Origin: Thermoplasmata archaeon
Lineage (GTDB): Archaea; Thermoplasmatota; Thermoplasmata; UBA184
Assembly (NCBI GenBank): GCA_021827545.1
Contig: JAKAVH010000102.1
Coordinates: 1 to 5,106, forward strand
Length of the DNA stretch: 5,106 nucleotides
Direction of reading: 5' to 3'
Made by a program: the position numbers and the translations under genes. Position 1 is the first letter of the stretch, and the number at the start of each line of letters is the position of its first letter. The notes under the pieces were generated by a model. It had not been told where the DNA came from and did no database searches. It saw nothing but the letters and a program-made list of their open reading frames with translations. This document shows, in pieces, positions 5,106-5,106 of this stretch.

Positions 5106-5106
5106 C

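Noticed and set aside
1..5106. CRISPR array, tRNA or rRNA genes
   Set aside because: No spaced direct repeats, cloverleaf pattern or rRNA-like sequence was seen on either strand.

Overview
The window reads as part of a GC-rich archaeal chromosome, most likely a Thermoplasmatota-like lineage. The domain is inferred from an archaeal-style promoter (TATTATA box about 26 nt before a start codon), apparent leaderless GTG/ATG starts, an archaeal-type single-OB-fold nucleic-acid-binding protein and an archaeal-style two-domain CopZ. The phylum is a guess from general gene style. Start codons are mixed ATG and GTG, and stops are TGA and TAG.

Layout. (1) 1-952, plus strand: the 3' part of a PrsW-type intramembrane protease gene, followed 8 nt later by a small, highly charged protein of unknown function. 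(2) 1064-1390, minus strand: a small OB-fold protein. It is divergent from (3), a plus-strand CopZ-like copper chaperone at 1452-2249 that combines a Cys-rich zinc/[2Fe-2S] domain with an HMA domain. The 61-bp gap between these two genes holds an imperfect palindrome. A hairpin with a pyrimidine tail follows copZ. (4) 2250-2474: an intergenic control region with an 18-bp palindrome, a TATA box and a 20-bp palindrome touching the next start codon. (5) 2475-4799 (perhaps to 4850), plus strand: a tightly packed five-gene operon encoding a Cys-rich coiled-coil small protein, a short PadR regulator, a SAM methyltransferase, a cytosolic C39-like cysteine peptidase, and a Met-rich repeat protein. Junctions are 0 nt, 1 nt, 15 nt and a 4-nt overlap. 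(6) 4851-5106: mostly non-coding, with what may be the tail of a transposase gene entering on the minus strand.

The most interesting part is the five-gene operon. The PadR protein probably represses its own operon, because the 20-bp palindrome has the geometry of known PadR boxes and lies between the TATA box and the predicted transcription start. The operon pairs small unusual polypeptides (Cys-rich and Met-rich) with a methyltransferase and a papain-fold peptidase. That fits a regulated peptide-modification or stress/metal-response module, but no substrate can be read from the sequence. The Met-rich gene carries an in-frame TAG exactly inside its last internal repeat unit, so it is either truncated or read through.
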